Shown: positions 47,663 to 59,854, counted from the first letter of the stretch. The stretch is 64,000 bases of DNA from Uranotaenia lowii (GCF_029784155.1 NC_073693.1:284738875-284802874), one strand, 5' to 3'. Notes: a model not told the origin generated them from the letters alone. A program made the numbers and translations.

Positions 47663-47897
47663 GGTTTTGTAACATGGTGGAATCGATGAGGAATAGTTAA
47701 GAGATTAATTTTGAACTAGTCTCAGTTAATTACCTCTTAAAAGTGTTTTAATTTCGATTTCCCCGATTTTCGCCGCAGAAATTTTCTCATATTGGAGGAA
47801 TCGAAATAAAACCATTTTTAAGAAGTTTTAAACACTGAGACCGGTTCAAAAATTAGCTTTTAACTGTTTCCCATTGAATTCACCTTTTTACAAAACG
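47663..47897. repeat. Inverted repeat, ~95-bp arms
   Basis: GGTTTTGTAACATGGTGGAA at the left pairs imperfectly with sequence ending at CAAAAC (47897). The arms include AACTAGTCTCAGTTAATTAC against its diverged inverse. Diverged foldback MITE. Confidence 0.65.
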
Positions 47898-48224
47898 AAT
47901 ATTAGATACATATAGGGGGAAGTGTTCCTAAATGCGCATGTTGGGTAATATGCGCATACAGCCGATTGACGATATGGCTAGAGATTCATCATATCTTATC
48001 AGTGCAGTTCGAGGGTAATACGCTTTTAACACATGGCATGAAAAAATTAAATTGTTATATAAAGTCGAAAAAATTTAAAAATTCAAACAAGATTTTTGCC
48101 AGTTTTGTTATAATATATTGAACTTTATTTATTGTGCGTACAGATTCTGTGAACAAAAATTTTAATGGTTTTTCTTTCTTACACCCATAGAAGAGGTTGC
48201 AAAAATCCAATGCCTATTTAGCAA

Positions 48225-49126
48225 ATCTCTGTGCCGATAATGCGCTGAAATGTGCACTGTGCCGAAGACGGTATGTTTGAAAAACCGTAACTGGCATAAG
48301 GACTCGGCTCCCAACCAAAATGATGACCACTACATTCAAGCGAAACAAGAAAAACATTTTATGGGATTTCCTTCCTATTGGATAATTCATCCCAGAAACA
48401 AGAAAATAAAACTTAAAACCACAGCGCTGTAGTGAGAATCGAACTCACATCACCAATTGTATCGTCATGCCAGTCCGACATTCTAACCAGTGTACTATCC
48501 GAGCTTCATGCAGGACGAGGTATATTTGTCATACGCTTTCTGCCACCGATCAATCACAAAAAACGTACAACGGCGGCTTGCCGGCGTTTGGCCTCCTTTC
48601 AATGCATTCCTTTGTCTTAAGATGGAAACGGGAAAGGGAACGGGAGTGAAGGAACGGGAAACCCATTGAATGAGAACTGTGCTTTGCTTACTGCCTGCTA
48701 TTACATACACACGCTACATATACACAGCTGCTAAAGCCAGGCAGCTTGGCCGATGATTGTTTGCCGGTAAATTGAAGGAATGTTTTTGTTGTTGCTTTAG
48801 CTACATACACACGCACAGCTTTGCCGTGTTTGCCGGTTGATTGAATTAGAAGGATGTTTTTGTTGTTGCTTTTGCTACATTCACACGCGCAGTGCTCGGT
48901 TCGCTGGCTGCCTGGTGTTGGCCGGTATTTATTTCCATCCTTCTTCGGCTTGTGATGCGATGGGGAGGGACGCGAAAACGTTTTTATTTTGTTTCATTCA
49001 GACATACGCAATTCGGTTGCGCTGGGAGTTTAATGCCGGTGGGCGCAAATCGAATCAGTGCCGGTCGCGTTATCTTCTTGTACCAATGATGCTATGAAAT
49101 TGACTACACGCCATTGGCACAGAGGC
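48225..49126. mobile_element. Possible nested element (CTCTGTGCCRAT ends)
   Basis: CTCTGTGCCGATAATGCG at the left and the inverse of CTCTGTGCCAATGGCG at the right bracket 0.9 kb. It contains two diverged ~70-bp tandem units around ATGTTTTTGTTGTTGCTTT (48780 and 48853). No target duplication found. Confidence 0.4.
48427..48500 (-). repeat. tRNA-derived SINE head
   Basis: The minus strand reads ACTGGTTAGAATGTCGGACT (A-box-like) followed by a T-arm GTGAG-TTCGATT-CTCAC. The acceptor stem does not pair and there is no cloverleaf, so it is tRNA-derived rather than a tRNA gene. Confidence 0.55.
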
Positions 49127-49864
49127 TGAATTTTGGGTGTATTCATCTGGAAATCGGAAATTCAACAAATTGAAGCTTTTGGCAAAGTTGTAGATGATAA
49201 GATATTGGAATAAGAGATAGGTTCTAAATGCCCATATCAAGGCAGGTTAAATGCCTATATCAAGAAAAATAGATTATTCTTATAAATTTTTTACTTTCTA
49301 TCATTTAAACATTAAATCTACGCTCAAATCACGATCTTACAGCGAAAAAAGAAGAACTTCATACTGATCCGATAAAAATACAATATGAACAAAATATTAC
49401 CATGAAATATGGCCATATGGCATACTTAACTATGTTTCATGCAAAAGAACTAATGATGTAAAAAATTTTGCCAAAATTTCAGTCTTGACGTATGCTCAAC
49501 ATCCGTTTCTACCGTTTTCAATAAAATAATTTCAAAATATTGCAAGTGTAAATGCATTATAGCTTAAAACATAAATATGCGCATTTAGCCCGCCGGTTTC
49601 GGAAATTGGCTATTTTGACTTCTTTTGTTATAAAATTATTTTCACAAAAACTGTAAGAGATTTTAACACAAAAATTGCTCTTACGTATAGAAAACAGATG
49701 TCCGCTTATATGCATATAGGTTTCAAACTCCTATCTATCGGAATATGGGAGAAAATGAGTGTTTTCCTTAATATGCGCATATAGCCCGCCTCTCCCCTAC
49801 ACCGTCCTAGACAATTTAGGATTTACAGACTGAATTAACGTAGTCAACCTAAGATTAATATTTA

Positions 49865-49935
49865 ACACCCAGTACCGAAATGGGAATCGAACCCTTTCCT
49901 TAGGTGGTCCATGCTATTACCGTGTCACGTGTCGA
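49865..49935 (-). repeat. tRNA-like sequence (B box GGGTTCGATTCCC)
   Basis: On the minus strand GGGTTCGATTCCC lies downstream of ACACGGTAATAGCATGGACC, giving A/B-box-like spacing. Likely a SINE or tRNA pseudogene. Confidence 0.45.
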
Positions 49936-50010
49936 TATCGATTTTTTGAGTTATTGACAAAATCATTTTTTATCATTTCAGGGCCGTAGTAGGAAGACCT
50001 TGCTCAGGGT

Positions 50011-50022
50011 GGGGGGGGGGGG
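50011..50022 (+). repeat. Poly-G run (G12)
   Basis: Twelve consecutive G inside a G-rich stretch; length is prone to sequencing error. Confidence 0.9.
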
Positions 50023-50146
50023 TGGGTTTTGTTTCTATTTAAGTCGTTTTAACATCTTTATGTCATTCGCGACTTATATCAACGATGCAGTTGGCGAACA
50101 GTAACCAAAAAACTTATCAGGTACAACTGTGTTCGATGTTTACTCT

Positions 50147-50214
50147 TGGGCTCGAATTCACGAACATCGGCTCGGGAAGCAATTGACTTGCTAACTGAGC
50201 TATATCACAAGCCC
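50147..50214 (-). repeat. tRNA-derived SINE head
   Basis: The minus strand begins GGGCTTGTGATATAGCTCAG and continues TTAGCAAGTC, a good A box, with GAATTCGAGCCCA as B box. The anticodon region is aberrant. Typical of tRNA-derived SINEs. Confidence 0.6.
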
Positions 50215-50879
50215 TTGACAAAATTTTTCCTTTAACATTTATGCATTAAATATGCATGCATATGCAAACAGAGATGACCGAACCGCGATCATTTAATAAA
50301 CCTGGAAAATCAATATTGCGACATAATTTGGTTTTAACTGCAAGATAATAATGCCATCTACGACTCGAAACTGAAATAAGTAGGGTTTACCGAAAAAAAA
50401 TCAAAGGTTTTGATTTCCAACCTATTTTTTCTGATTTAAAATAAATCCCCTATGTTTGTTTCATCATTTCACGTCATTCTAATGAAGAAAGTAAGTAGTT
50501 TGGTAAAGAATTACAGCTCAAATATCAAATTCCTTAACGCTATCTTAAAACTTCTAGAAAAAATCCTTTAAATGCAGTTATCTATTCAAATAATTCGAAG
50601 AAGCATTATTACTCACTTTTACACAGTAAATTTTAAAAATAATCTTGTTTTTGTTGAAAAACTTATGTGATACTATTCTTATTTCGCACCCCTTTTTCAC
50701 ATTTTTGGTCCTCAACGCCAATTGCTACGTCAAAAAAAAGTATACTTGTGCTTGATTTATTTGTTAAACAATTCAAAACAAACTGTAGAAGAAAATTTCC
50801 GTGATTTTCAATCATTCATATTTTAACAAGCAAACACATAGTGGTACTATTCTTATTTCGACCACTGTATCTTCAAATT

Positions 50880-51667
50880 TTTTTCTACGTTTATAAACCT
50901 ATAAGCGAAGTTTTAAATTGGGAAAAATTTGTTTTTTTTTAATTTCAAATGTTAGTACAAATGTTATTTTTAAATCTTGATACATCGATTTTTTCGAAGG
51001 CTCGCAAACAAACACCCTTCCTGGTGATATTAAAGCGTTTAGAAGCCGCAGGTTGATTTATGCAAGGGTTCAACTTTTTTTAGTAGATTTATAGTTTTGG
51101 TGTAGTTTTTGTTGTGGACGTTTTCCAAGAGTAAGTCTAAGACAAAAGGCTAGAAACCCTATCAAATGGTGAAGTTTGAAAGAAAAAAATAAAGGGAAAT
51201 AGTACGAAGGCCTGGAGAATTAAATGAAGGCTAAATTTAATTTGTTTTTGTAATTAAAATTTTATAAGTAATGTTAAAAAGTTTAGCCCCATAATTAATG
51301 CAGCATCATTGTCCATATTTCGATTTTTGTTGTTCTTTGGCCTGAACAGACGTACTGCGTTTGTTTATCAATTACTAGCATTTGTAAATATTATGAAGGT
51401 GTTTTGTATAATTTTTAATCAAGAACTCGTTAAAACCGTCAAAATAGAGACTGATTAATGTTATCCCAAAGCATCAAATTCTGAACAGACGAAATCTATT
51501 TTTTTAATCAAATTTGAAGAAGTCTAATAAATTTATGCAACCATGTTTCACGTTTATAGGACTCCAGTACTGGTTTCGAAAATATGAAACATACCACATT
51601 CCCCTTAACAAAAAACTAATCGAGAAATATTGAAAAATAGCGATTAATCGTACTCCGTTTTACAGTA
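50880..51667. mobile_element. Diverged copy of the 19469-20396 TIR element
   Basis: Shared phrases in the same order: GGCTCGCAAACAAACA, TTTTCCAAGAGTA, GAAACCCTATCAAATGGT, AACTCGTTAAAACCGTC, CTCCAGTACTGGTTT and ACATTCCCCTTAACAAAAA. It ends CCGTTTTACAG-TA. The left terminus is not identifiable. Confidence 0.85.
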
Positions 51668-51774
51668 CTAAAATAATTTGGATTCCTTATCTGACTTTTT
51701 TCAATAATAACTTATTCCGGGTTTTAAACATTCAATTCTGATTTTTTTCAATCGATCATTTTTGCACTTATACC

Positions 51775-53696
51775 CAGCGATGCCACACATACCGATTTTC
51801 CGGTATTTATACCGATTTTTGAGCAACATTTTGACCAAGAATCGGTATATACCGATTACCGATTTTTGGCAAAACATACCGATTTCATACCGATTTTTAA
51901 GATTTTAACTCAAACTTCATTTCACTTCCACATTCCCACTTAATTCAAGCTGACCTCGTAAAGGTCATGTAGAAAGGAGACAAAGTGCGGTAGCTGTCGT
52001 GGCGTAACTTTGATCTGTACAACTTTGAAAGTATCCTGCAAAGATCTCCACTGCTGACTCTCATAATTCGTTCAGTTATTATTATTATTAATTTTATTTC
52101 TGACTTTTTTAACACTTATGTTGTGTTCATTCAAGTCTAGAATTCGTTAAGTTGTTCGCGCTGTTTTGTTCCTATGTTCTGTCAAATGATGCACTATTAT
52201 GGTGCTCAACCTCAAAGCCAATGGACTTAGCTCAAAGCTGATATTTGACCTTCTGCAACTGCCAGTAGAAGTGGTAGAAGTTTCTAAAGATCAATCTCAA
52301 TTGACAATGCTCTTGTCTCCTGAGATGCTAAATCTTCATGGGAAAATATACACCGTTTGAATATAATCCTTGTTCAACTTGTCGCCAGATGTGGTATGTC
52401 AAGATTTGATGTGCAATCAGATACACGGTTTGTCATATCATCGCTATAATCTTCAATCCTTCTCCATTTTGTTAGCCAAATAAATGATATCACATGTATG
52501 CAGAGATCACCAGGCCACGCCAGACAAAAGGGTATTTTCAGTTTTAGAAAAAATGTGTTTTTAAATCTTTTTTGGAGGAACACCTTCTTGTAGAACACGT
52601 TTCTCATTTATTTTCGCGTATATACTACTTGAGTTTTCATATGACTATTGAGTGATTTTTCTAAAAATAAAATTAGTTTTCCATTGGCTGAAAAAAAATT
52701 TAAGCAACAACTCTCTCAACTTTCTGCAATCATTTCTTTTTTTAATCGCTAGAACTCATATTAAATTAAAATATATTAAAAGCTTTGAAAGCTGAAATGG
52801 CCAGTTTGGCAGAAAAACCATCAACCAAACGAAGAACATCAACTTGGGCCCATATTTACCTCGAACGTCAAAAAAACCATTGGATTTGTAAGTACTTACT
52901 AAATTAAAATTTCCTTTAGGTTGACCTGGTTCGAATTTATCAAATAGCTAAACATCAATTTGAAGTATTTCTTTATTAATTGAGACAATACTTGGATTTG
53001 TAGATAACTAATTACTTATTTATTACTTTGGAGAGAACAGTTCAGTAACGTGTTGATAGCACGTGGGTCGACGAAGTATGACCAATTTTCACTTGTTGAT
53101 TTGGTATCCACGGTAGCATAAGTCGATGCCTCCTGTGGTAACACAATTAAAGTATCTAGTTTTTACTTAATTTAATGCCTAAACCACGTGTAACCTGAAG
53201 GTGCTCGCCATGCCCTTATTTTTCTTAGCCAAAGGTAACTTTTAAACTAAATTTAGATTAAATTATGAGTACTGGAAAGAAATACTAAATTCGGAATCTC
53301 TGCTGCTTATCATTTGTGATTTTTGCTTTTCGTCAGCAAAAGCAGATAGTCTTAAAATAAAAAAAAATGTGTAAGTCGTAACAAACATAAAGTTCTGTTA
53401 AAATTTCAAAACCGTCTTTTTATGTACCTAGAACCAAGTTACGGAATGGAATAATATATGCTAAAACACACTTAGTCAGTTAGTTTAAAACTAAAAATGA
53501 ACATTCCTAAGAGTTCTTAAACTTGCTTTTTATTACAAGCTTCCAGTTAAAGAAAAAAAATGGTTAGGAAGTTGAAAATGTAAGCATTTTTGAATATCCG
53601 CCTCAAATACCGATTTTCATACCGATTTTTAGGATTTCCATACCGATAAAAGATTTTTTTGGGTTCCAAAATACCGATAAAAATGTGGCATCACTG
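51775..53696. mobile_element. Non-autonomous hAT element, 8-bp duplication
   Basis: CAGCGATGCCACACATACCG begins it and TGTGGCATCACTG ends it. CTTATACC is duplicated on both sides (51767-51774 and 53697-53704). Subterminal regions repeat ACCGATTTT/TACCGAT more than ten times. The interior lacks coding capacity. It interrupts the end of a MITE related to 24688-25000. Confidence 0.92.
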
Positions 53697-53759
53697 CTTA
53701 TACCCCTTTGGCTTTGAGGGTATCGAATGAACCTTTTGTCACATTTAGAATAACAATTT

Positions 53760-53980
53760 TGTGTAGTCGATGATTGCTAATGACGTTTCTTGGGATAAAC
53801 GCAACTCTGTCGGCAGATAGGTATTGCTTATCGATCACATCTCGCTCTCGCGTTTCTCCTCACTGAACACACACACACTCAAGTGGAATGTGCTTCCCAG
53901 ACAGTCTACGTACAATCGTCTCGAAGACAAGACGTGTAAAGTCCCCCGTTCGGCTGACTGGCTACAAACGAACCTGCACA
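53760..53980 (+). repeat. 5' LTR
   Basis: 221 bp, TGTGTAG...CTGCACA, 98.6% identical (3 mismatches) to the 3' LTR. The short frame 53824-54042 lies partly in it and is not a gene. Confidence 0.95.
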
Positions 53981-53981
53981 A

Positions 53982-53997
53982 TGGCGTATCCTGCCAG
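53982..53997 (+). other. Primer-binding site
   Basis: TGGCGTATCCTGCCAG starts with the TGG expected to pair with a tRNA CCA end; the tRNA is not identified. Confidence 0.75.
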
Positions 53998-54108
53998 ATA
54001 TTGTTTTTCTGGACTGAACGGGGGAATTATTTTGTTTGGTGAAGTAAGTTTTTCTTGTGTGTGCAAACGTGGTGAATGTGAGTGCGTTCAAGGATTGTAG
54101 GCACTTGG

Positions 54109-54964
54109 TAGGGGAACATTTCCTATTATGCGCCACCTAAGCGAACCGCTGATTTTCTATGTATTCCACGTACAAATTGTGTTAAAAATGGGTGCAATCG
54201 TTGAAGAAAATTGTTTTCTACAAATGCCTATAATTTTTTATTACTTAAATTGCTATAGTTGCTTCAAAAACTTGATTTTTTAAAACCTTATTCAAAGCCA
54301 CAGAACAAAACTGTGTTGCAAATACGCGCCGCTGTGTATTCAATACGCGCCTAGCAGCCGAACACACCCGAATGCAGCCGAAGACCAAAAACACACCAAT
54401 ACTTACAGACACTTTGACTGAAAAGAAAATCAAAATGGACTAATCAAAATTAAAAAAAAATTAAAAGTTGATTTTTTGGGGTGAATTATTGCTCAAAATA
54501 TGGTTTTAGACTTTTTGTTCATTGTCAATGAAAATTGGCCTTTTTGAAAAATTAATGCTATTTTCAGCCTACTACGATTGGCGCGTCATAACGAGCACAT
54601 GGGCCGTGATAGAACATACCCATGAAAAGCATACCTTAGCGAGTTTAGTATGATTTTTCAGCATTAAATCATAGTTTAGATTCTCCTCTATCGATGTGTC
54701 AGAAAATATTGTCTTATTCGTCTTTCTCTGCTAGGTGACACCTTATTGAATGTGTTTTAAAATTGAGATCGAAATGAAGAAAAACCTAAATTGTGAAATT
54801 ATCACGACACAGGGGCATTTTAAGGAAGAATTCATACTTGCCATGACCAATCACAGCATTTAAAACAAATTGGTAATATTTTGCTGACTTAAAATGTTTC
54901 AGATTCTTCAAAACAAGGGTGGCGCGTATTAGCCACATGGGGCGTTATATGAACTTTTCCCCTA
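54109..54964. mobile_element. TIR element inside the LTR element (GGGGAACATTTCC ends)
   Basis: TA-GGGGAACATTTCCTATTATG at the left and GAACTTTTCCCC-TA at the right. The phrases TATTATGCGCCAC, ACGCGCC and GGCGCGTATTAGCCAC recur inside. No gene. Confidence 0.8.
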
Positions 54965-55352
54965 TATGAATTGTTCAATGTGCGTTATTCATCTTGTTTG
55001 AAATGTTCGCACTGTTCATGAAATGCACTTTTCAGTCATTCTAAGTTTTCTATAAACCAATATTCGAATATAAACTATTATATATTAATTGACTTATTTT
55101 GATAAGAAAATAAGTTAATGTTAATTGGGAGACCAATTTCAAATATTAGTATGATCTTTTATAGTTGGGATATAATAGTTAAAGTCTGTTGAAACAGGTT
55201 TTCCGACGGATTTTAAGTAGAGGATTTTCAACCGTTATTGATCGAAATGAAATGCCATTTTCAAAAACGTTTATTTATGAAAGTATTATACGATTTTCAA
55301 TCATTTGACTAATAAGAAATATTGGAGCGAGATTTCTAGAGTAAGAAGGAAG

Positions 55353-56076
55353 GGTTCACTTGACGAATTTTCGTTGGATCGGGAGGACCAACATGAAGAG
55401 TGTTCTGAAGGTTCACTCTATGAAATATCGTTGGATCGGGAGAACCAACATGAAGAGTGTTCTGAAGGTTCACTTTACGAAATAACGTTGGATCGGGAGG
55501 ACCAACATGAAGAGTGTTCTGAAGGTTCACTTTATGAAATATCGTTGGATCGGGAGGACCAACATGAAGAGTGTTCTGAAGGTTCACTTTACGAAATAAC
55601 GTTGGATCGGGAGGACCAACATGAAGAGTGTTCTGAAGGTTCACTTTACGAAATAACGTTGGATCGGGAGGACCAACATGAAGAGTGTTCTGAAGGTTCA
55701 CTTTACAAATTTTCGTTGGATCGGGAGAACCAACATGAAGAGTGTTCTGAAGGTTCACTTTATGAAATATCGTTGGATCGGGAGGACCAACATGAAGAGT
55801 GTTCTGAAGGTTCACTCTATGAAATATCGTTGGATCGGGAGGACCAACATGAAGAGTGTTCTGAAGGTTCTCTTTACGAAATAACGTTGGATCGGGAGGA
55901 CCAACATGAAGAGTGTTCTGAAGGTTCACTTTACGAAATAACGTTGGATCGGGAGGACCAACATGAAGAGTGTTCTGAAGGTTCACTTTATGAAATAACG
56001 TTGGATCGGGAGGACCAACATGAAGAGCGTTCTGAAGGTTCACTTTAAGAATTTTCGTTGGATCGGGATAGACCAT
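55353..56076. repeat. 57-bp minisatellite, ~12.5 units, open on both strands
   Basis: The unit contains GTTGGATCGGGAGGACCAAC and ATGAAGAGTGTTCTGAAGG. Because 57 is divisible by 3 and no frame gains a stop, a 247-codon plus frame (19-residue repeats such as CSEGSLYEISLDREDQHEE) and a 246-codon minus frame (HVGPPDPTLFRKVNLQNTL) are both open. The plus frame begins with TTG, not ATG; the minus frame begins with ATG. Units are nearly identical, so no selection signal can be inferred. More likely a structural minisatellite of the LTR element than a gene. Confidence 0.9.
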
Positions 56077-56190
56077 GATAAATTCTTAAAAACATGGAGA
56101 AACGATATTTTGTGACCAACTAAATCTAAATATCTTCAGATTCAATTTTCAGAAATAAACAATCATGTTTCTGTTTTTCAGTATTTGTGT

Positions 56191-56200
56191 AGGGGGAAGA
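56191..56200 (+). other. Polypurine tract
   Basis: AGGGGGAAGA immediately precedes the 3' LTR, the expected plus-strand priming site. Confidence 0.85.
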
Positions 56201-56421
56201 TGTGTAGCCGATGATTGCTAATGATGTTTCTTGGGATAAACGCAACTCTGTCGGCAGATAGGTATTGCTTATCGATCACATCTCGCTCTCGCGTTTCTCC
56301 TCACTGAACACACACACACTCAAGTGGAATGTGCTTCCCAGACAGTCTACGTACAATCGTCTCGGAGACAAGACGTGTAAAGTCCCCCGTTCGGCTGACT
56401 GGCTACAAACGAACCTGCACA
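56201..56421 (+). repeat. 3' LTR
   Basis: 221 bp, same length and ends as the 5' LTR. The frame 56265-56618 crosses out of it and is not a gene. Confidence 0.95.
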
Positions 56422-56426
56422 AATTT

Positions 56427-59400
56427 GATAGAAATTTATTTTTATCTGATGAGAATCATATTCATAAACATCTCATGAAAAGGATTATTTCTTTGTATTT
56501 CAAAGATATGAAAGTGAAATTCACATTTGGTGCAATTTCTGCTTTGGCTCTAATGGTAACTTTGAATCTGTTTTTTAAAAATTCAATCCATATTTTGTTT
56601 CTCAAAACTACCTTTTGAGATTCTGATTTGAATTTTAGACACTAATTTTGGTTCTTAATATAACCTGATTTTAAGTTTTGAATTCTTAAACTCTTATATC
56701 TGTATCTCTATGGAATTTGAATTTAATTATTTTGTGTATCCTGTTGTGTATTTCTTGTTCACCATTGGTGCACGGAATCACTTCGTTTTCGAAACGTTGG
56801 CATTCGAGTGTATGCCATAAATCGAAAATTCCAATTAATTTTCAAAAAAAAATGAATTACATTAGTAAACTTATTCATAAATTACATCCAGAAATGCTTT
56901 ATACTAGTACCACGTGGTGTGTACGTATACAAGGGATTATTCGGTCGGTCGAAAACAACGTTGAAAACGCTTCAAAATCATCATAAACTTTTGTTTTTAG
57001 TAAAACATCTTAGGTATATCCTTGTATCTTTCACTGTAGACAGCTTTATACTTATGTAAATTATCGTTTATTTTTTATATATCCAGGATTACACATAAAT
57101 CCAATAAAGAATTCGAGATTAGTCAAATCTGGTCGAGATGTCCAGATATTGTTGAAATCTTTCCGGATTTTACCCGGGTTTAATCAAATTATTTGCTAAA
57201 TCAAATAAAAAAACACAAATTTCTCTTTAAAAATTTTTAGATTTTGTGTTGGAAAATATTTTTTTTTTAATTTCAAAATGAACATAAATTGTTGTCTAAT
57301 TCTTACGATCTCAACAGACTTAACACTGCTGCTGTGATTCAATGAAAACTTTCAATTCCAAGTTATTCTGTTTTATTTTCCTCTTGTATGGTATTGGCCT
57401 AGATTAGATATGTTCAAATTTCCCCTTTTTCACAAATTTTTCAACAAATCGTCCTGAATTGCCCAACCGAGTGTTAGAATGTATGGTATGCTTTAGGTTA
57501 AAGATCATCGTTCTTTTTAACAACCATTTTGAAGATATCTTGCAATTTCAAATTGCTCGGCACCTATTTCGACGTATTTTATGCCAGATTTCACAGGAAC
57601 CCATTCTCTTTGGTGATAAACGCTCTGTAGAAGCAACAAGTCGTCTCATATCCTTCAGTTATTGGTGACGTTTTAAAAATCAGCGAGGCCCCTACTTGAA
57701 AAAGATCTTGTGATAATCATCTGGTCATATCAACTGGTTGAAAATTATCGACTCCAAAACGTGAGGGGCATAGAGATGGAAGAAATTGGAGAAAATCTAA
57801 ATAAACGCTTTTGTATTTTTATTGAAAACTAGACAGAATATATAAGACCGCATATTCGGCCGAATTCGGGAGAATTTTTCCAAATAGAATTTTCACCGTA
57901 GTATCGGGAAGTTATTTGATCTTAAAAGGTGTTTAAAAATAAGTGTTAGAAATCTAGTCAGAAATTTTGCTCGCCTCCGGCCGAATTTAGTCTTAAATGA
58001 GTGATGTAAGTGAGGCTTGAGTCATTTAATTTTACGATACTATATGAGGTTTACGAATTTTATTTCTAATTGTAGATTTCGATTCAATTAACCTTTTGTA
58101 TTAAAACTCAATGCTTGACATACAAATCCTACCTCGTCTTTGGAAGTGTAACTAAACAAGAACTGAATTTGAAACGAAACATTTTGACTTCAAAATTAAT
58201 TCATGGAATACTTATTTTATACATAGACATCTCATGATGGCCCACAGAATTTGCAGCTCAAATCCAAAATTTAATATCCTCTACCTCATTACTAAAAATT
58301 TTGATTAAAAAAATCGTTTATGTCATTACAAATGTTATGCTGATATGAAATATTCTTCAAGAAAACAATTTCAGCCTCAAATATTTTTTTCCTTGTTCTT
58401 CTTAATGCACAACATAACAAAAGGTTTTGATAAATTACAGAAAGCCACAAAATTTACATGAATTAAAAACGTTATTTCAACTGATTTAGTGCCCTAAATC
58501 TTCAAATGCAATTTTACTATCAGCTTTTGTTATTGAAATCACTTTTAAAAATAAGAACAGCGCATAAGAAAGCTCTGCAATTTTTGAAAACACTTTCAAA
58601 CAAAAACATAACATTAAGTTTTAAATCAATTATAAACTTTTCTCAAGACTTTAAGTAACTTTGAGTTCAGCGCAAAATATTTTAGAAGTTTTTTATTTGT
58701 TTACTTGTCCTCATTTAACGATTTTTTAAAGAAGTTTATAATCGAATCGAATTTAAGATATTTCTAAAGCATAAACCTTATCATTTTACAGGTTTCAAAA
58801 TATTTATAAAATGAAATCATGTTTTATTTTGAGTTTCTGCAGTAATGTCAAAAACACTTGTACCTAATGATATTTTTCCAAATTTAAAAAAAAACTGTTG
58901 AATTTAATTTTTTTAGATCATGCATCAACATCATCAAAATATTATTCCTTAATTGAATGAAGAAAAATCAACAAAACTAAATGTGATAGTCCAAATATGT
59001 AAAAAAAATCGAGTTCAGGACGCTAAAATCTATCAAATCAGTCATCAAAAGATAACCACCAAAAAGCTTCTCCCTTGAGTTATCAATTAAATTTTATAAA
59101 TAAGTATTTTAATATAAGGGTAAGTCGTGTTTATTGAAAAAAACTCCTTAAATGTTAAAAAAAAATCTTATTAATTGTCATATTGTGTTTTAATTTTTTT
59201 ATGAATTTACCAAATTTTATAGTACAGTTTTTTTCAATTTTTGATTAAATTTACCAAATTTTAAAGTCAAACTTTTTAAATTTTTAGACACATTCTTGAT
59301 ATGTTCATCTATGCTTTTCAATTCCGATTTTTTTGTGTTCTTAAAACATAAACCTTTATTTTTTTCCTTAAAAACAATTCACATTTAAATTCTCGATTTT

Positions 59401-59554
59401 TTTTTTTCAAATTGATAACACTTAAGCGAACATTTTCAATCAACCTTGTCATGGTTAATTTTTTACCTGATCTGACGTTGGTTTTAGAATTCAGTTGTTC
59501 TGAAATCTGTGTTTTGAAAATATTGATTTCAAATTTTAAAACTAGACTGCTCAG
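56427..59554. other. AT-rich DNA without recognised gene
   Basis: The frame 56717-56986 begins with a hydrophobic stretch resembling a signal peptide, but its first codon is TTG and no upstream ATG or acceptor is evident. The frames 57459-57668 and 59318-59659 show AT-driven composition only. Confidence 0.5.
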
Positions 59555-59854
59555 AGCAAGTTCACTGGTGTTGGGAAAAAGTGGTAGAAATTTTGTCACT
59601 TTTTGCACATTTTGAAAATTTTGCCATATAAAAACATTTTCAAGATCTGTGGCGTTCAAGTTTTTCTACAGCAAGTGTTGTATTTTCGCATGCTGTGATG
59701 CAAAAATAGCAATATTTCTATCACATACGGCTGAAATAGAAACAGTGCTGCAAAAAAATACAACGCCCAGAGATCTTGAAAACATTTTTGCATGGTAAAA
59801 TTTTCAAAATGTCAAAATTTCTACCACTTTTTCCCAACACCAGTGAACTCGCTC
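59555..59854. mobile_element. Inverted-repeat MITE, ~95-bp arms
   Basis: Arms 59555-59656 (GAGCAAGTTCACTGGTGTTG...) and 59762-59854 are near-perfect inverse copies around a ~105-bp centre containing TTGTATTTT/AAAATACAAC. Confidence 0.88.

Larger units (their letters stand above)
47913..49799. mobile_element. TIR element (GGGGGAAGTG / GCGCAT phrase), TA target
   Basis: TA-GGGGGAAGTGTTCCTAAATG at the left and GCCCGCCTCTCCCC-TA at the right. The phrase ATATGCGCAT occurs at both ends and as ATATGCGCATTTAGCCC near 49575. The interior carries a further insertion (about 48225-49126) and a tRNA-like sequence. No transposase. Confidence 0.75.
53760..56421 (+). mobile_element. Complete small non-autonomous LTR retrotransposon
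   Basis: Two 221-bp LTRs (53760-53980 and 56201-56421) differ at only 3 positions, start TG and end CA. Host duplication AATTT flanks the element (53755-53759 and 56422-56426). The primer-binding site (TGGCGTATCCTGCCAG) begins one base after the 5' LTR, and a polypurine tract AGGGGGAAGA abuts the 3' LTR. There is no gag, protease, RT or integrase, so it needs another element's enzymes. The interior holds a later TIR insertion (54109-54964) and a 57-bp minisatellite. Confidence 0.95.

Noticed and set aside
48427..50214. Functional tRNA genes
   Set aside because: B boxes are good, but acceptor stems do not pair and anticodon arms are aberrant, so they are tRNA-derived repeats.
55305..56048. 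247-codon acidic repeat protein as a host gene
   Set aside because: First codon is TTG, there is no promoter or ATG, and the sequence is a minisatellite inside an LTR element, open on both strands by arithmetic.
56717..56986. Small secreted peptide (hydrophobic N-terminus)
   Set aside because: The frame starts with TTG; no in-frame ATG precedes the hydrophobic stretch and no splice acceptor is convincing. Worth a look only if transcripts exist.
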